A stretch of DNA of 64,000 nucleotides, taken from assembly GCF_037622515.1 (NCBI RefSeq), contig NZ_JBBJCN010000001.1, forward strand, positions 496,001 to 560,000, in the 5' to 3' direction. Under the pieces are notes generated by a model. It was not told the DNA's origin and searched no databases. It saw nothing but the letters and a program-made list of their open reading frames with translations. Positions 25,227 through 34,293 of this stretch are shown here, in pieces (within the stretch, counting starts at the first letter, position 1; the number at the start of each line of letters is the position of its first letter). This DNA comes from Paradesertivirga superstes (lineage in GTDB: Bacteria; Bacteroidota; Bacteroidia; Sphingobacteriales; Sphingobacteriaceae). The position numbers were made by a program, and so were the translations under genes.

Positions 25227-25818
25227 CTCCTTTCCAGCTTCTAAAGTCGGTTCATTTAAGAATTAATAAACTTGTTTCTAAGCTTTATATCCACTGAACC
25301 TGCTTAATTTTAGGCCAATTAAAAATGACAGTCCAAAAAAATGCCATAAACACGGCACAAAACACGAAGTAGTGTACCAGTCTGCCTCGGTGCCATAGTA
25401 TCAGGTCTATTATCAGAGAAAAAAAAACCAAAAAGCTGTATTTAAAACAAAAGAAACAAAAAGTTGATTTAGATTAGAAAGGTTTTGATACCTTCTCTGT
25501 AATTCTAATCATGATTGCAGGCTAATGGCCATCTTCATAAGGATGTTCTATCAGCATTTAAAGTTAGAATGTAATGCTTAGACTTGTTGCAATTAGGAGT
25601 TATAGCACTTCACCGATAATCGAGTTTACATATAATTAAAATTTCAAAAATCTTATAAAGCTACCTTAAGCGACATCGGGAGATGATTAGTGCAGATTTC
25701 TTCTCTAATCGGTGTTGTCACCGTACGATAACTGCTTAATTTTGATGATATAGACGGGCATGGTTACAAATAGCATCCGGCACGTAGTTGCATCTAAGCA
25801 CATGACTTCGCCGGCCAT
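25227..25818. other. Gene-poor gap
   Basis: About 590 bp between the DHFR-like gene and the acyltransferase gene. Apart from a minus-strand open frame that looks like the tail of a membrane protein (25285-25473), I see no gene, RNA or clear repeat. It probably holds debris of former genes. Confidence 0.5.
25285..25473 (-). pseudogene. Possible remnant of a membrane protein C-terminus
   Basis: A minus-strand frame of about 62 codons has no plausible start but reads like a transmembrane tail: FLVFFSLIIDLILWHRG, then LVHYFVFCAVFMAFFW, then TVIFNWPKIKQVQWI and stop. The hydrophobic pattern with WHRG-type loop looks like real protein, but I cannot name the family and chance is possible. Confidence 0.3.
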
Positions 25819-26865
25819 TTATCCGGAAATATAAGTTCCATAACGACTCCTGTTTATCAGAAATGTAATAATTGATGAAATAATTAAACACAATAATGTT
25901 GTCAATGGAATTCCTATAAGCGGGTTTATAAATGACCAGGAAATTCCAATTTTAGATAAATGAATTAATACAAAAACATGAGCTAAATATATCCCATAGC
26001 TATATTTGCTAATAAATTTTGTAAGGTTTGTGAACCATTCATTTTTAAAATTAAAATGTTTGAGAAACAAAAAAACGCCTGTTGACGCGACTATAACATT
26101 TGGACTTAAGAATGAATAAAAACCGCCGTAAAATCGCCCGTTACTCTTTGTTAATAAATAGGTTCCAATTATCGTAATTGAGATTCCGGTTAAAAACAGG
26201 AAAAAAGAAAGTAATTTAATTTTCTTTTCAGGAAACCTTGTAGTTGCCAATAAAAAGCCTAAAATCGGATATCCCAGGAAACCAGAAAAGTACCTTAAGT
26301 CTATCTCCGGCTTAATTTTAGTTAGGAATGGAAGACTGATCAGAATTACTATAAACCATATTACAATGTAATAGGAAATTTCCTTCTTTGTGCTGTTGAC
26401 AATCCATTTGCTGATTATGGGAATAAACAAGTAAATTCCGATAATCATATAAATATACCATAAGTGATAAGATGCTCCCTTCCTGAACTGAATCAATATG
26501 TATTGAATTAATTCAACAGTATTCAAATTTACCCCATGCTTTTTTGAGATTAAATTATAAAGTATATATATAAAACTCCAAAATACAAAAGGGAGGAATA
26601 TTCGTGAAATACGTTTTCGAAAAAAAACGCCAAGTTCATATGTTTTGGGTAAAATTAATGCTCCCGACAGCATTAAAAAAACAGGCACACAAAAGCGGAC
26701 AGAGCTGTCGACGAAATTACCGATCCACCAATCACGATTCGGAATAGTACCATATTGATACAATATCGGTGCAGATACATGTAATAGAATTACCGAAATT
26801 GTTGCAAATGCTCTTAAATTATCTGCCCAAAATACTTTATTCTCTGTGCCTGGTATTTTATGCAT
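25819..26865 (-). CDS. Membrane acyltransferase (acyltransferase 3 / WecH-like)
   Basis: 348 aa, about ten membrane segments. The N-terminus WADNLRAFATISVILLHVSAP holds the conserved Arg and the likely catalytic His of the acyltransferase-3 family, and VPVFLMLSGALIL and ISRIFLPFVFWS follow as usual. Such proteins O-acetylate surface or exported sugars; WecH acts on enterobacterial common antigen. No polysaccharide gene cluster is adjacent, so the acceptor is unknown. The gene sits alone between a gene-poor gap and the pseudouridine synthase gene. Confidence 0.9.
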   Translation of the reverse strand: MHKIPGTENKVFWADNLRAFATISVILLHVSAPILYQYGTIPNRDWWIGNFVDSSVRFCVPVFLMLSGALILPKTYELGVFFRKRISRIFLPFVFWSFIYILYNLISKKHGVNLNTVELIQYILIQFRKGASYHLWYIYMIIGIYLFIPIISKWIVNSTKKEISYYIVIWFIVILISLPFLTKIKPEIDLRYFSGFLGYPILGFLLATTRFPEKKIKLLSFFLFLTGISITIIGTYLLTKSNGRFYGGFYSFLSPNVIVASTGVFLFLKHFNFKNEWFTNLTKFISKYSYGIYLAHVFVLIHLSKIGISWSFINPLIGIPLTTLLCLIISSIITFLINRSRYGTYISG

Positions 26866-26973
26866 TTTTCTGTCGTTGATTAATTACACGTCAATGAACG
26901 CCTCTAATCAATGGTTGCTGATTTGAACAGGATAATTGAAAAGGCATAAGTCCAGTCGAATTAATTGGTTCGT

Positions 26974-27693
26974 CTATAAATCAAACTTATCCAGCAACTT
27001 CAGCAAAGTAGCGAAATCTTTAGGATACGGAGCCGATACAGTGATCTCATCCATATCATTGATTTTAAAAGTCACTTCTTTAGCATGCAATGCAAAGCGT
27101 TTCATAATTGGAAGCTCTTCCTGATCTTTACCTAAGCGATATCCTCTCTTTATTCCTGAAAGCAATACTGGCTGACCTCCATACATATCATCCCCCGCGA
27201 TAGCTGCACGTTGCGATGCGAGATGAATCCGGATCTGGTGCATGCGGCCGGTAATAGGCTGGCATTCTACAAGGGTGTAATTTTTATAGAATTTAATGGA
27301 ATTGAAAATGGTTTCTGCTGCTTTACCCTCTTGCCGGCTTATGGCAACATTTTTATTTCCCAGGTTAAGAATGGGCAGATTAACATCAAGATTGTTAAAC
27401 TGGTGCGTACCGTTAACAACAGCATGATAAACTTTCTTCACTTTCCGGCGCTCAAATTGCATAGATACCAGGCGGTAGGCTGCGGGATTTTTAGCGATAA
27501 TTAAGCAACCAGAGGTTTCTTTATCCAATCGGTGACACACTTGCGCATCGCTTGAATACTGTTTAGCAAGGCGCAGCATACTAAGTTCCCCGCCTTCCCT
27601 TTCATCTAATGAACTAATAAATGGCGGCTTATTTACTACGATAATATCGTCGTTTTCGAATAGAATGGACTCTTTAAAATTTGGAAATTTCAC
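26974..27693 (-). CDS. RluA-family pseudouridine synthase
   Basis: About 239 aa from GTG 27693; a GTG eight codons upstream (27717) is also possible, but a TAATTTGC promoter-like box lies between them. Motifs: NDDIIVVNKPP, the catalytic Asp in CHRLDKETSG, the GRMHQIRIHLA segment and FALHAKEVTF. It isomerises uridine in rRNA or tRNA; there is no S4 domain, as in the RluA/TruC branch. The position modified cannot be told from sequence alone. Confidence 0.92.
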   Translation of the reverse strand: MKFPNFKESILFENDDIIVVNKPPFISSLDEREGGELSMLRLAKQYSSDAQVCHRLDKETSGCLIIAKNPAAYRLVSMQFERRKVKKVYHAVVNGTHQFNNLDVNLPILNLGNKNVAISRQEGKAAETIFNSIKFYKNYTLVECQPITGRMHQIRIHLASQRAAIAGDDMYGGQPVLLSGIKRGYRLGKDQEELPIMKRFALHAKEVTFKINDMDEITVSAPYPKDFATLLKLLDKFDL

Positions 27694-27738
27694 GCCGCAA
27701 ATTACAGAAAAAAACACTTATGTGTTTTTATTCCTTAT

Positions 27739-28428
27739 CTATACGGGATCGAACTTATAACCAACACCTTTTACAGTGCTTATATAATCCTCACCAAGCT
27801 TTTCACGAACCTTACGGATATGGACATCGATGGTTCTGTTTGTGACTACAACAGAATCTTCCCAAATGCTCTTAAGAATAACTTCACGGGTGTATACCTT
27901 GCCAGGCTTGGAAGCCAGCAGATATAGAAGCTCGAATTCTTTCTTTGCCAGAACTATCTTCTCGCCATTGCGATAAACCAGATAGGTTTCTCTGTCAATC
28001 GTCAAATCAGAAATCTCTAATTTATTATCGATAGGCTCATCGGGCTGACTGTTGCGTCTTAAAATAGCATTTATACGACTTACAAGCGCACGAGGCTTTA
28101 TGGGTTTGGCGATATAATCATCAGCTCCGACATTAAATCCGGCGATTTCAGAGTATTCTTCACTTCGTGCCGTAAGAAAGACCATAAATGTATTCTTAAA
28201 TTCATTCATGGTTCTTAAAATCCGGCAGGCCTCAATTCCATCCATCTTGGGCATCATGATGTCCAGAATAATTAAATCAGGATGTGAACGCTTTGCTTCG
28301 CTAACACCTTCCTGACCGTTTGAAGCCGTGAAAACCTGATAACCTTCCTTTTTAAGATTATATTCAATTAACTCCCTGATATCAGGCTCATCATCTACAA
28401 TCAGTATTTTTTGCTTTGTCGAACTCAT
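27739..28428 (-). CDS. OmpR/PhoB-family response regulator
   Basis: 229 aa. Receiver domain (residues 7-122) with Asp12/Asp13, phospho-acceptor Asp56 (ILDIMMPKMDG), and Lys108 (IAKPIKP). The winged-helix DNA-binding domain (135-229) has LAKKEFELLYLLASKPGKVYTRE and RTIDVHIRKVREKLG...KGVGYKF. It resembles the PhoB branch. No histidine kinase gene is adjacent, so its partner is elsewhere. The upstream region carries two copies of a TGTTAACAAT-type palindrome that could be its own binding site. Confidence 0.95.
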   Translation of the reverse strand: MSSTKQKILIVDDEPDIRELIEYNLKKEGYQVFTASNGQEGVSEAKRSHPDLIILDIMMPKMDGIEACRILRTMNEFKNTFMVFLTARSEEYSEIAGFNVGADDYIAKPIKPRALVSRINAILRRNSQPDEPIDNKLEISDLTIDRETYLVYRNGEKIVLAKKEFELLYLLASKPGKVYTREVILKSIWEDSVVVTNRTIDVHIRKVREKLGEDYISTVKGVGYKFDPV

Positions 28429-28491
28429 GGTTATTATTTACCACTAAAGTATAACGCTAATAGCAGGAAATGGTTAAGCGTATATTAAGTT

Positions 28492-28521
28492 ATTGTTAAC
28501 AATGTATCTAATGTTAACAAT
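28492..28521. promoter_or_regulatory. Two palindromes 18 bp apart upstream of the response regulator
   Basis: ATTGTTAACAAT (28492-28503, a perfect palindrome) and AATGTTAACAAT (28510-28521) are spaced 18 bp centre to centre, 64-93 bp before the regulator's start. Repeated sites two turns apart suit a dimeric response regulator, so autoregulation is plausible. Confidence 0.45.
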
Positions 28522-28530
28522 ATACAGAGT

Positions 28531-29628
28531 TTATCTCAATGTTTTAGTTAAGAAAGCTTCGAGTTCAGCTCCCCGTAAATTTTTAGCAATTATTTTACCT
28601 TCTTTATCAAGCAAATACGATGCAGGAATACCCTCAATACTATACTGCTTTACAACCTCACTATCCCATTGTTTTAATTCGGACGCATGGTTCCAGGCAA
28701 GCCCATCATCTTTAATAGCTTTGAGCCATAAGTCTTTATTGTTATCTAAAGAAACCCCCAGAATAGTGAAATTTTTATCTTTAAATGTATTGTACTGCTT
28801 CACCACATTCGGATTTTCCTCGCGGCAGGGCGCACACCAGGAAGCCCAAAAATCCAGCAAAACATATTTCCCTCTGAACTGGGATAATTTCAGTTCTTTG
28901 CCCTCTGCAGATGCCATTTGAAAATCGGGTGCGGTTTGGCCGACAGCCAGCGTCTTCAACTTCTCCATCTTCGCGGTAAAAGTTTGCACCGCTAAAGTAT
29001 TTGGGAACTTACCTTTTATATCATCAGCATACTTTAAAAGCTCAGATTCATATTTAGTTTGGTCAAGAGAACTCATGGCATAAAAACCAGCCAGGTTATC
29101 TTTGTTTTTTTCTGCAAATTCAACAGACTCTTTTGCAAAATCATTCATGTTTTTTTCAAAACGCGGAATCAATACCCGTTCAACAGAATCTTTAACTGCA
29201 GGGTTGGCGCTTACTTTTTCCTGATATTCCTTTTGAATATCCATATATATTTTTCCGTACCTGGCACTAATCTTATTAAACTCTTTGAGTTTCTCGGAAT
29301 CCTCTGAGCCTGTTAACTCATACTCGCCTGTTTCGTTTGAATAATCTGCTTTAAAATCAATTTCATCACCATTTTCAGCAATCAGGGGATAGGTTTTTTG
29401 TCCGGCAGAGATATAATAAAAATCAGCATCCGGAGAAATAACTGTAAACTTAAATTCGCCTTTATCATCTAAAATAGCCGAATCGACAAGCTTGTCAGCC
29501 TTATAGATGGCTACACTTTTTAAGCCGGAAGCATTGTCAAATTTACCGCTCACGATAAATTCGTCATTATTTTTGCAAGCCGTTAATACAGTGATTAACA
29601 GCAATAGCACACCAATTATTTTCTTCAC
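28531..29628 (-). CDS. DUF4369-TlpA lipoprotein, thiol:disulfide oxidoreductase
   Basis: 365 aa. Signal with lipobox LTAC (Cys18); an N-terminal beta domain (DUF4369-like, ~22-110); a helical linker; and a thioredoxin-fold TlpA domain (~225-365) with the redox pair Cys265/Cys268 in WASWCAPC and cis-Pro in IEGIPASYLLD. It is exported and lipid-anchored and should reduce or shuffle disulfides, for example in cytochrome c maturation. Its start overlaps the gatB stop by 4 bp, so the two are probably cotranscribed. Confidence 0.94.
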   Translation of the reverse strand: MKKIIGVLLLLITVLTACKNNDEFIVSGKFDNASGLKSVAIYKADKLVDSAILDDKGEFKFTVISPDADFYYISAGQKTYPLIAENGDEIDFKADYSNETGEYELTGSEDSEKLKEFNKISARYGKIYMDIQKEYQEKVSANPAVKDSVERVLIPRFEKNMNDFAKESVEFAEKNKDNLAGFYAMSSLDQTKYESELLKYADDIKGKFPNTLAVQTFTAKMEKLKTLAVGQTAPDFQMASAEGKELKLSQFRGKYVLLDFWASWCAPCREENPNVVKQYNTFKDKNFTILGVSLDNNKDLWLKAIKDDGLAWNHASELKQWDSEVVKQYSIEGIPASYLLDKEGKIIAKNLRGAELEAFLTKTLR

Positions 29629-31109
29629 TTTAATGAGTCTAATTTTTCAACAACCAACCTATTTGCAGTTTTAGGATCAATCTTCCCTTTTGAAAGTTTC
29701 ATCACTTCGCCCATGAATAATCCTAAAACGCCTTTTTTACCTTTATTATATTCAATTACCTTATCAGGATACATTGAAACTGCCTGATCAATGTATTGCA
29801 TCAGTTCATCACCGCCTGTATCTATCAGAAGATTAAGTTCCTGGACCATATCAAGCACATCCATTCCTGGATTCTTAACCAATTCAGGAAATAATTGCTG
29901 TGTAGCCGCTGTATTATTTATCTTCTTATCATCAACTAACGAAATAATAGTTGCAACAGATTCCGCAGGGATTTGTATAGAAAGGTTTTCTCTGGGATTA
30001 TCGTTTAAATAAGATTGCACCGGACCATTTATCCAGTTGGCTGCCGACTTATAATTACCTGTAAATTTTACTACTTCCTGGAAATAATCCGAAACCGATT
30101 TATCTGAAGTAAGCGAATAAGCATCATATTCCGACAATCCAAAATCTTTGGTATATCGTTTAACTCTTTGTTCAGGAAGTTCAGGGAGTTCACTCTTAAT
30201 TTGTTCGATAAATTCATTGCTAAGCACCAAAGGCGGCAAATCCGGTTCGGGAAAATACCGGTAATCATAAGCCATTTCTTTCGAACGCAAAACGGATGTT
30301 ACACCTGTTGCGGCATCAAAATTCAATGTATTCTGATCGATTCTCCCTCCGTTCTCTATCACTTCAACCTGTCTGCGGAATTCATAATTTACAGCCCTCT
30401 GAAGGTTTCGTATAGAGTTAAGATTTTTAACCTCGCACCTCGATCCATATTCTGTTACTCCCTTTAACCTAACAGAAATATTGGCATCGCAGCGCAAACT
30501 TCCTTCCTCCATATTTCCATCGCAGATCTCCAGGTATCGAACAAGTTTTCTGATCTCGCTTAAATAGGCCGCGGCTTCTTCAGCCGATCGTAAATCAGGT
30601 TCAGACACTATTTCAACAAGCGGAACACCGGCACGGTTCAAATCGATTAAAGAATATCTATCATCCCTGTCATGAATACTTTTTCCCGCATCTTCTTCCA
30701 TATGGATGCGGTTTAAACGAATCTTCTTTTCGGGCTTGTCTTTTAAACTTATAGAAACATATCCCTTCTGACAGATAGGTAATTGATCCTGAGTTATTTG
30801 ATATCCTTTAGGAAGATCGGCATAGAAATAATTTTTTCTGTCGAACCGGTTAATCTTATTAATGGTACAATTGGTCGCCAAACCCATTTTAACGGCAAAG
30901 GCGACAACTTTTTTATTGAGTTTAGGCAAAGAACCGGGCAGACCTAAGGAAACAAGGCTGGTATGATGATTTGGCTCAGCGCCGAATGAAGCAGGATCTG
31001 TAGAAAATATTTTGGTGTTGGTTGAAAGTTGTGCATGTATTTCCAAACCGACAACTAATTCATATTTATCGAAGACCTCCTGGGTAAGTTTTTTTTGTTC
31101 CGTTTTCAT
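29625..31109 (-). CDS. gatB: Asp-tRNA(Asn)/Glu-tRNA(Gln) amidotransferase subunit B
   Basis: 494 aa, full length. N-terminal VVGLEIHAQLSTNTKIFS, RKNYFYADLPKGYQITQDQLP, NRAGVPLVEIVSEPD and EGSLRCDANIS are GatB hallmarks, and the C-terminal YqeY-like tail (KGKKGVLGLFMGEVMKLSKGKIDP) is complete. With GatA and GatC (not in this window) it amidates mischarged tRNAs. It overlaps the downstream TlpA lipoprotein gene by 4 bp. Confidence 0.98.
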   Translation of the reverse strand: MKTEQKKLTQEVFDKYELVVGLEIHAQLSTNTKIFSTDPASFGAEPNHHTSLVSLGLPGSLPKLNKKVVAFAVKMGLATNCTINKINRFDRKNYFYADLPKGYQITQDQLPICQKGYVSISLKDKPEKKIRLNRIHMEEDAGKSIHDRDDRYSLIDLNRAGVPLVEIVSEPDLRSAEEAAAYLSEIRKLVRYLEICDGNMEEGSLRCDANISVRLKGVTEYGSRCEVKNLNSIRNLQRAVNYEFRRQVEVIENGGRIDQNTLNFDAATGVTSVLRSKEMAYDYRYFPEPDLPPLVLSNEFIEQIKSELPELPEQRVKRYTKDFGLSEYDAYSLTSDKSVSDYFQEVVKFTGNYKSAANWINGPVQSYLNDNPRENLSIQIPAESVATIISLVDDKKINNTAATQQLFPELVKNPGMDVLDMVQELNLLIDTGGDELMQYIDQAVSMYPDKVIEYNKGKKGVLGLFMGEVMKLSKGKIDPKTANRLVVEKLDSLK

Positions 31110-31197
31110 TTATTGTAAGGGAGCCAAATATACTATTTCTCTTTTATGATAAAGATTAGTGCATAACACTAGAATGCTCAAATAATTCTATGCTTAT

Positions 31198-32010
31198 TTA
31201 AGCAACTGCCTGTCTTACCCGAATAAGCTTTTCTAATAAATTTTCGAGCAATGACAGATGCAACATATTTGCACCATCTGATTTTGCATTCTCAGGCTCG
31301 GGATGAGTTTCAATAAATAATCCATCAGCGCCTACTGCTATGGCGGCTTTCGCGATGGTTTCTATCAATGCAGGCTTCCCTCCCGTTACTCCGGAAGTTT
31401 GATTGGGTTGTTGCAAAGAATGTGTGCAATCCATTACTACCGGCACTCCGAATGCTTTCATTTCCGGAATTCCACGGAAATCAACTATCATATCCTGGTA
31501 ACCAAAAGTATTTCCTCGATCTGTTAAAATAACCTTATTATTTCCGCTTTCCTGCACTTTATCAACTGCGAATTTCATAGAACCCGCCGATAGAAACTGC
31601 CCTTTCTTAATATTGATAACCTTTCCGGTTTTAGCTGCCGCAATTAACAAATCCGTCTGGCGACACAAAAATGCAGGAATCTGCAAAACATCAACATATT
31701 GAGCAGCTATTTCTGCTTCTTCCGCGGCATGTATATCTGTAACTGTAGGAATACCAAATTCCTTATTTATCCTGGCAAGAATTTTTAAGGCTTTTTCGTC
31801 GCCGATTCCGGTAAAAGAATCAATTCTGGAACGGTTTGCCTTTCTGTAAGAACCTTTAAAAATGTAGGGAATCTGAAGTTTGTCTGTAATTACAACAATC
31901 TTTTCGGCAATACGCATAGCAATGTCTTCACTTTCAATGGCACAGGGCCCTGCCATTAAAAAGAAATTGCCTGATTCCGAAAATTTAATTTGTGGAAGAA
32001 TATTGATCAT
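31198..32010 (-). CDS. kdsA: 3-deoxy-8-phosphooctulonate synthase (KDO-8-P synthase)
   Basis: 270 aa. LMAGPCAIESEDIAMRIAE, FKGSYRKANRSRIDSFTG, GFLCRQTD-type segment (PAFLCRQTDLL), and MDCTHSLQQPN are diagnostic of KdsA, which joins arabinose-5-phosphate and phosphoenolpyruvate for lipopolysaccharide core. Its ATG shares a base with the recQ stop. The enzyme that supplies its substrate, KdsD, lies on the other side of recQ on the opposite strand. Confidence 0.97.
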   Translation of the reverse strand: MINILPQIKFSESGNFFLMAGPCAIESEDIAMRIAEKIVVITDKLQIPYIFKGSYRKANRSRIDSFTGIGDEKALKILARINKEFGIPTVTDIHAAEEAEIAAQYVDVLQIPAFLCRQTDLLIAAAKTGKVINIKKGQFLSAGSMKFAVDKVQESGNNKVILTDRGNTFGYQDMIVDFRGIPEMKAFGVPVVMDCTHSLQQPNQTSGVTGGKPALIETIAKAAIAVGADGLFIETHPEPENAKSDGANMLHLSLLENLLEKLIRVRQAVA

Positions 32011-34199
32011 TAGTTTCCTAATTCTGATAAAAACTTAATTCGCATTAACTGGAGTTCTTCACGGGTATAATCATCACTGCCCAGTTCTTTTAAAGCTTCA
32101 TCGATAGAATCCACTTCTGCGCCTCTAAAATAATCGAAAACCTCATCCTGGCGGTCTTCATCTATCATCTCATCTATATAATAATTCAAATTCAGCTTGG
32201 TTCCTGAACTAACGATAGTTTCAACTTCTCTCAGGATATCTTCATAACTAATCCCTTTTGATGATGCGATATCATCAAGAGCCAGCTGCCTGTCAATATT
32301 CTGTATAATGGAAACTTTTAAAGCTGATTTATTTGCAGCACTCTTAATGACCAGATCAATGGGTCTGTCGATATCATTTTCTTCGACATACTTATTTATT
32401 AATTCGATAAACGGGGTCCCGAATTTCATGGCTTTACCCGATCCTACACCGTGAATTTGCTTTAATTCTTCAAGTGTAACAGGATAATGCGTGCACATTT
32501 CTTCAAGAGAAGGATCCTGAAAAATAACAAAAGGAGGGAGATTTTTTTGTTTTGCAATTCGCTTCCTTAAATCCTTAAGCATTTGCAATAAAGCAGTGTC
32601 TAGTGTAGCCGCTCCTTGCTGCGAGCCATCTTCAGGATCATCCTCGGCAGTTTCCATCACCCGGTTAAGAATAAATCTCATCGAATGCGGACTATCTATA
32701 AAAGATTTTCCTGTCCTGGTTAGATGAAGCAATCCATAATTATCAATATCCTTGGATAAGTAATTATTTAAAAGTGCCTGACGAAGCAGTGATTTCCAAT
32801 AAACGAGTCCATCTTCTTTCCCGCTTCCAAAATAAGATAGCTCATTATGCTGATAAGCTGTAATTTGTGAAGTTTCAATACCCATCATAATATTAATGAT
32901 ATGATGATCGTCGAATTTCTCCCCTAGTTCCAGAATTGCTTTCAGCGTTTTTTTCAGGTTATCTGAAGCATCAAAATGAGTTTTGGGTGCCCTGCAGCAG
33001 TCGCACATATTGTTGCACCCCGTTTCATTAAAATTCTCACCAAAGTAATGCAGAATTTGCTTCCTTCTGCAAACAGATGATTCGGCATAATCTATTACTT
33101 CTTTTAATATTTGAGTACCAATTTCCCGTTCAGAAACCGGCTTGTCTTTCATAAACTTAGCAAGCTTCTCTACGTCTTTCTCTGCGTAAAACGCAACACA
33201 CTGACCTTCGCCACCATCTCTTCCTGCCCTACCCGTTTCCTGGTAGTACCCCTCCATAGACTTCGGAATATCGTGATGAATTACATAACGAACATCCGGC
33301 TTATCGATACCCATACCAAAAGCTATGGTCGCAACAATCACCTCAACATCCTCCATCAGAAATTTATCCTGTGTATCGGCGCGGGTTTTAGGGTCTAGTC
33401 CGGCGTGATAGGGAAGAGCTTTAATGCCATTCAGATTTAAGGCTTCAGCTACTTCTTCAACTTTTTTACGGCTTAAACAGTAGATGATCCCGGTTTTACC
33501 CGCATGTCCTTTTATGAACCTGATGATCTCTTTCATCACATTCCTCTTAGGCCTTACCTCATAATACAAATTGGGCCTGTTGAAGGATGATTTAAACAAT
33601 GTGGAATCGGTCATCTGCAGGTTCTTAATAATATCCTGCTGAACCTTGGGAGTAGCTGTAGCTGTTAAAGCAATGATTGGAATATTTTCTCCAAGAGAGG
33701 AGATTACCTGGCGTATTTTACGGTACTCTGGTCTGAAATCATGACCCCATTCCGAGATACAATGGGCTTCGTCTACCGCAACAAACGAAATAGTGATTAA
33801 ATTAAGAAATTCTATATTTTCAGCTTTTGCAAGCGATTCGGGCGCTACATAAAGTAATTTCGTTTCACCACTTAAAACATCCTGCTTAACCTTGGTTATT
33901 TCAGCTTTATTTAAAGAAGAATTTAAAAAGTGCGCAATACTTTCGGTACCACCAAAAGCTCTTAACTGATCTACCTGATTTTTCATCAGTGCGATGAGCG
34001 GTGATATTACGATGGCCGTCCCCTCTGTCATTAACGCTGGCAATTGATAGCAAATAGATTTACCACCACCAGTGGGCATTATCACAAAAGTATCTTTCTT
34101 TTGAAGAACGTTAGTTATTATCGCTTCCTGCTCACCTTTGAAGTTATCAAACCCAAAAAAATTCTGTAAATTATCAAATAATGATTTCTTTATCTCCAT
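32010..34199 (-). CDS. recQ: ATP-dependent DNA helicase RecQ
   Basis: 729 aa. Walker A in MPTGGGKSICYQLPAL, DEAH in VDEAHCISEWGHDFRPEYRK, motif VI in QETGRAGRDG, a zinc-binding RQC region with Cys residues (VCRRKQILHYFGE...CNNMCDCC), and an HRDC domain (~530-600; LRKRIAKQKNLPPFVIF). The acidic tail after the HRDC is typical of Bacteroidota RecQ. It acts in recombination repair and replication restart and is cotranscribed with kdsA. Confidence 0.97.
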   Translation of the reverse strand: MEIKKSLFDNLQNFFGFDNFKGEQEAIITNVLQKKDTFVIMPTGGGKSICYQLPALMTEGTAIVISPLIALMKNQVDQLRAFGGTESIAHFLNSSLNKAEITKVKQDVLSGETKLLYVAPESLAKAENIEFLNLITISFVAVDEAHCISEWGHDFRPEYRKIRQVISSLGENIPIIALTATATPKVQQDIIKNLQMTDSTLFKSSFNRPNLYYEVRPKRNVMKEIIRFIKGHAGKTGIIYCLSRKKVEEVAEALNLNGIKALPYHAGLDPKTRADTQDKFLMEDVEVIVATIAFGMGIDKPDVRYVIHHDIPKSMEGYYQETGRAGRDGGEGQCVAFYAEKDVEKLAKFMKDKPVSEREIGTQILKEVIDYAESSVCRRKQILHYFGENFNETGCNNMCDCCRAPKTHFDASDNLKKTLKAILELGEKFDDHHIINIMMGIETSQITAYQHNELSYFGSGKEDGLVYWKSLLRQALLNNYLSKDIDNYGLLHLTRTGKSFIDSPHSMRFILNRVMETAEDDPEDGSQQGAATLDTALLQMLKDLRKRIAKQKNLPPFVIFQDPSLEEMCTHYPVTLEELKQIHGVGSGKAMKFGTPFIELINKYVEENDIDRPIDLVIKSAANKSALKVSIIQNIDRQLALDDIASSKGISYEDILREVETIVSSGTKLNLNYYIDEMIDEDRQDEVFDYFRGAEVDSIDEALKELGSDDYTREELQLMRIKFLSELGN

Positions 34200-34250
34200 G
34201 TCCTCCCGGAAAAAAAATTAGAAAGGCTAATTTTAAACATCAAAATAACA

Positions 34251-34258
34251 TATTTTTG
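34251..34258 (+). promoter_or_regulatory. -7 promoter box upstream of kdsD
   Basis: TATTTTTG fits TAnnTTTG exactly, 36 bp before the TTG start of kdsD. The -33 region shows only a TTTT run at the right distance. Confidence 0.45.
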
Positions 34259-34293
34259 CCGTGAAATAGTATTTTAAATTTAAAAACTTCTGT

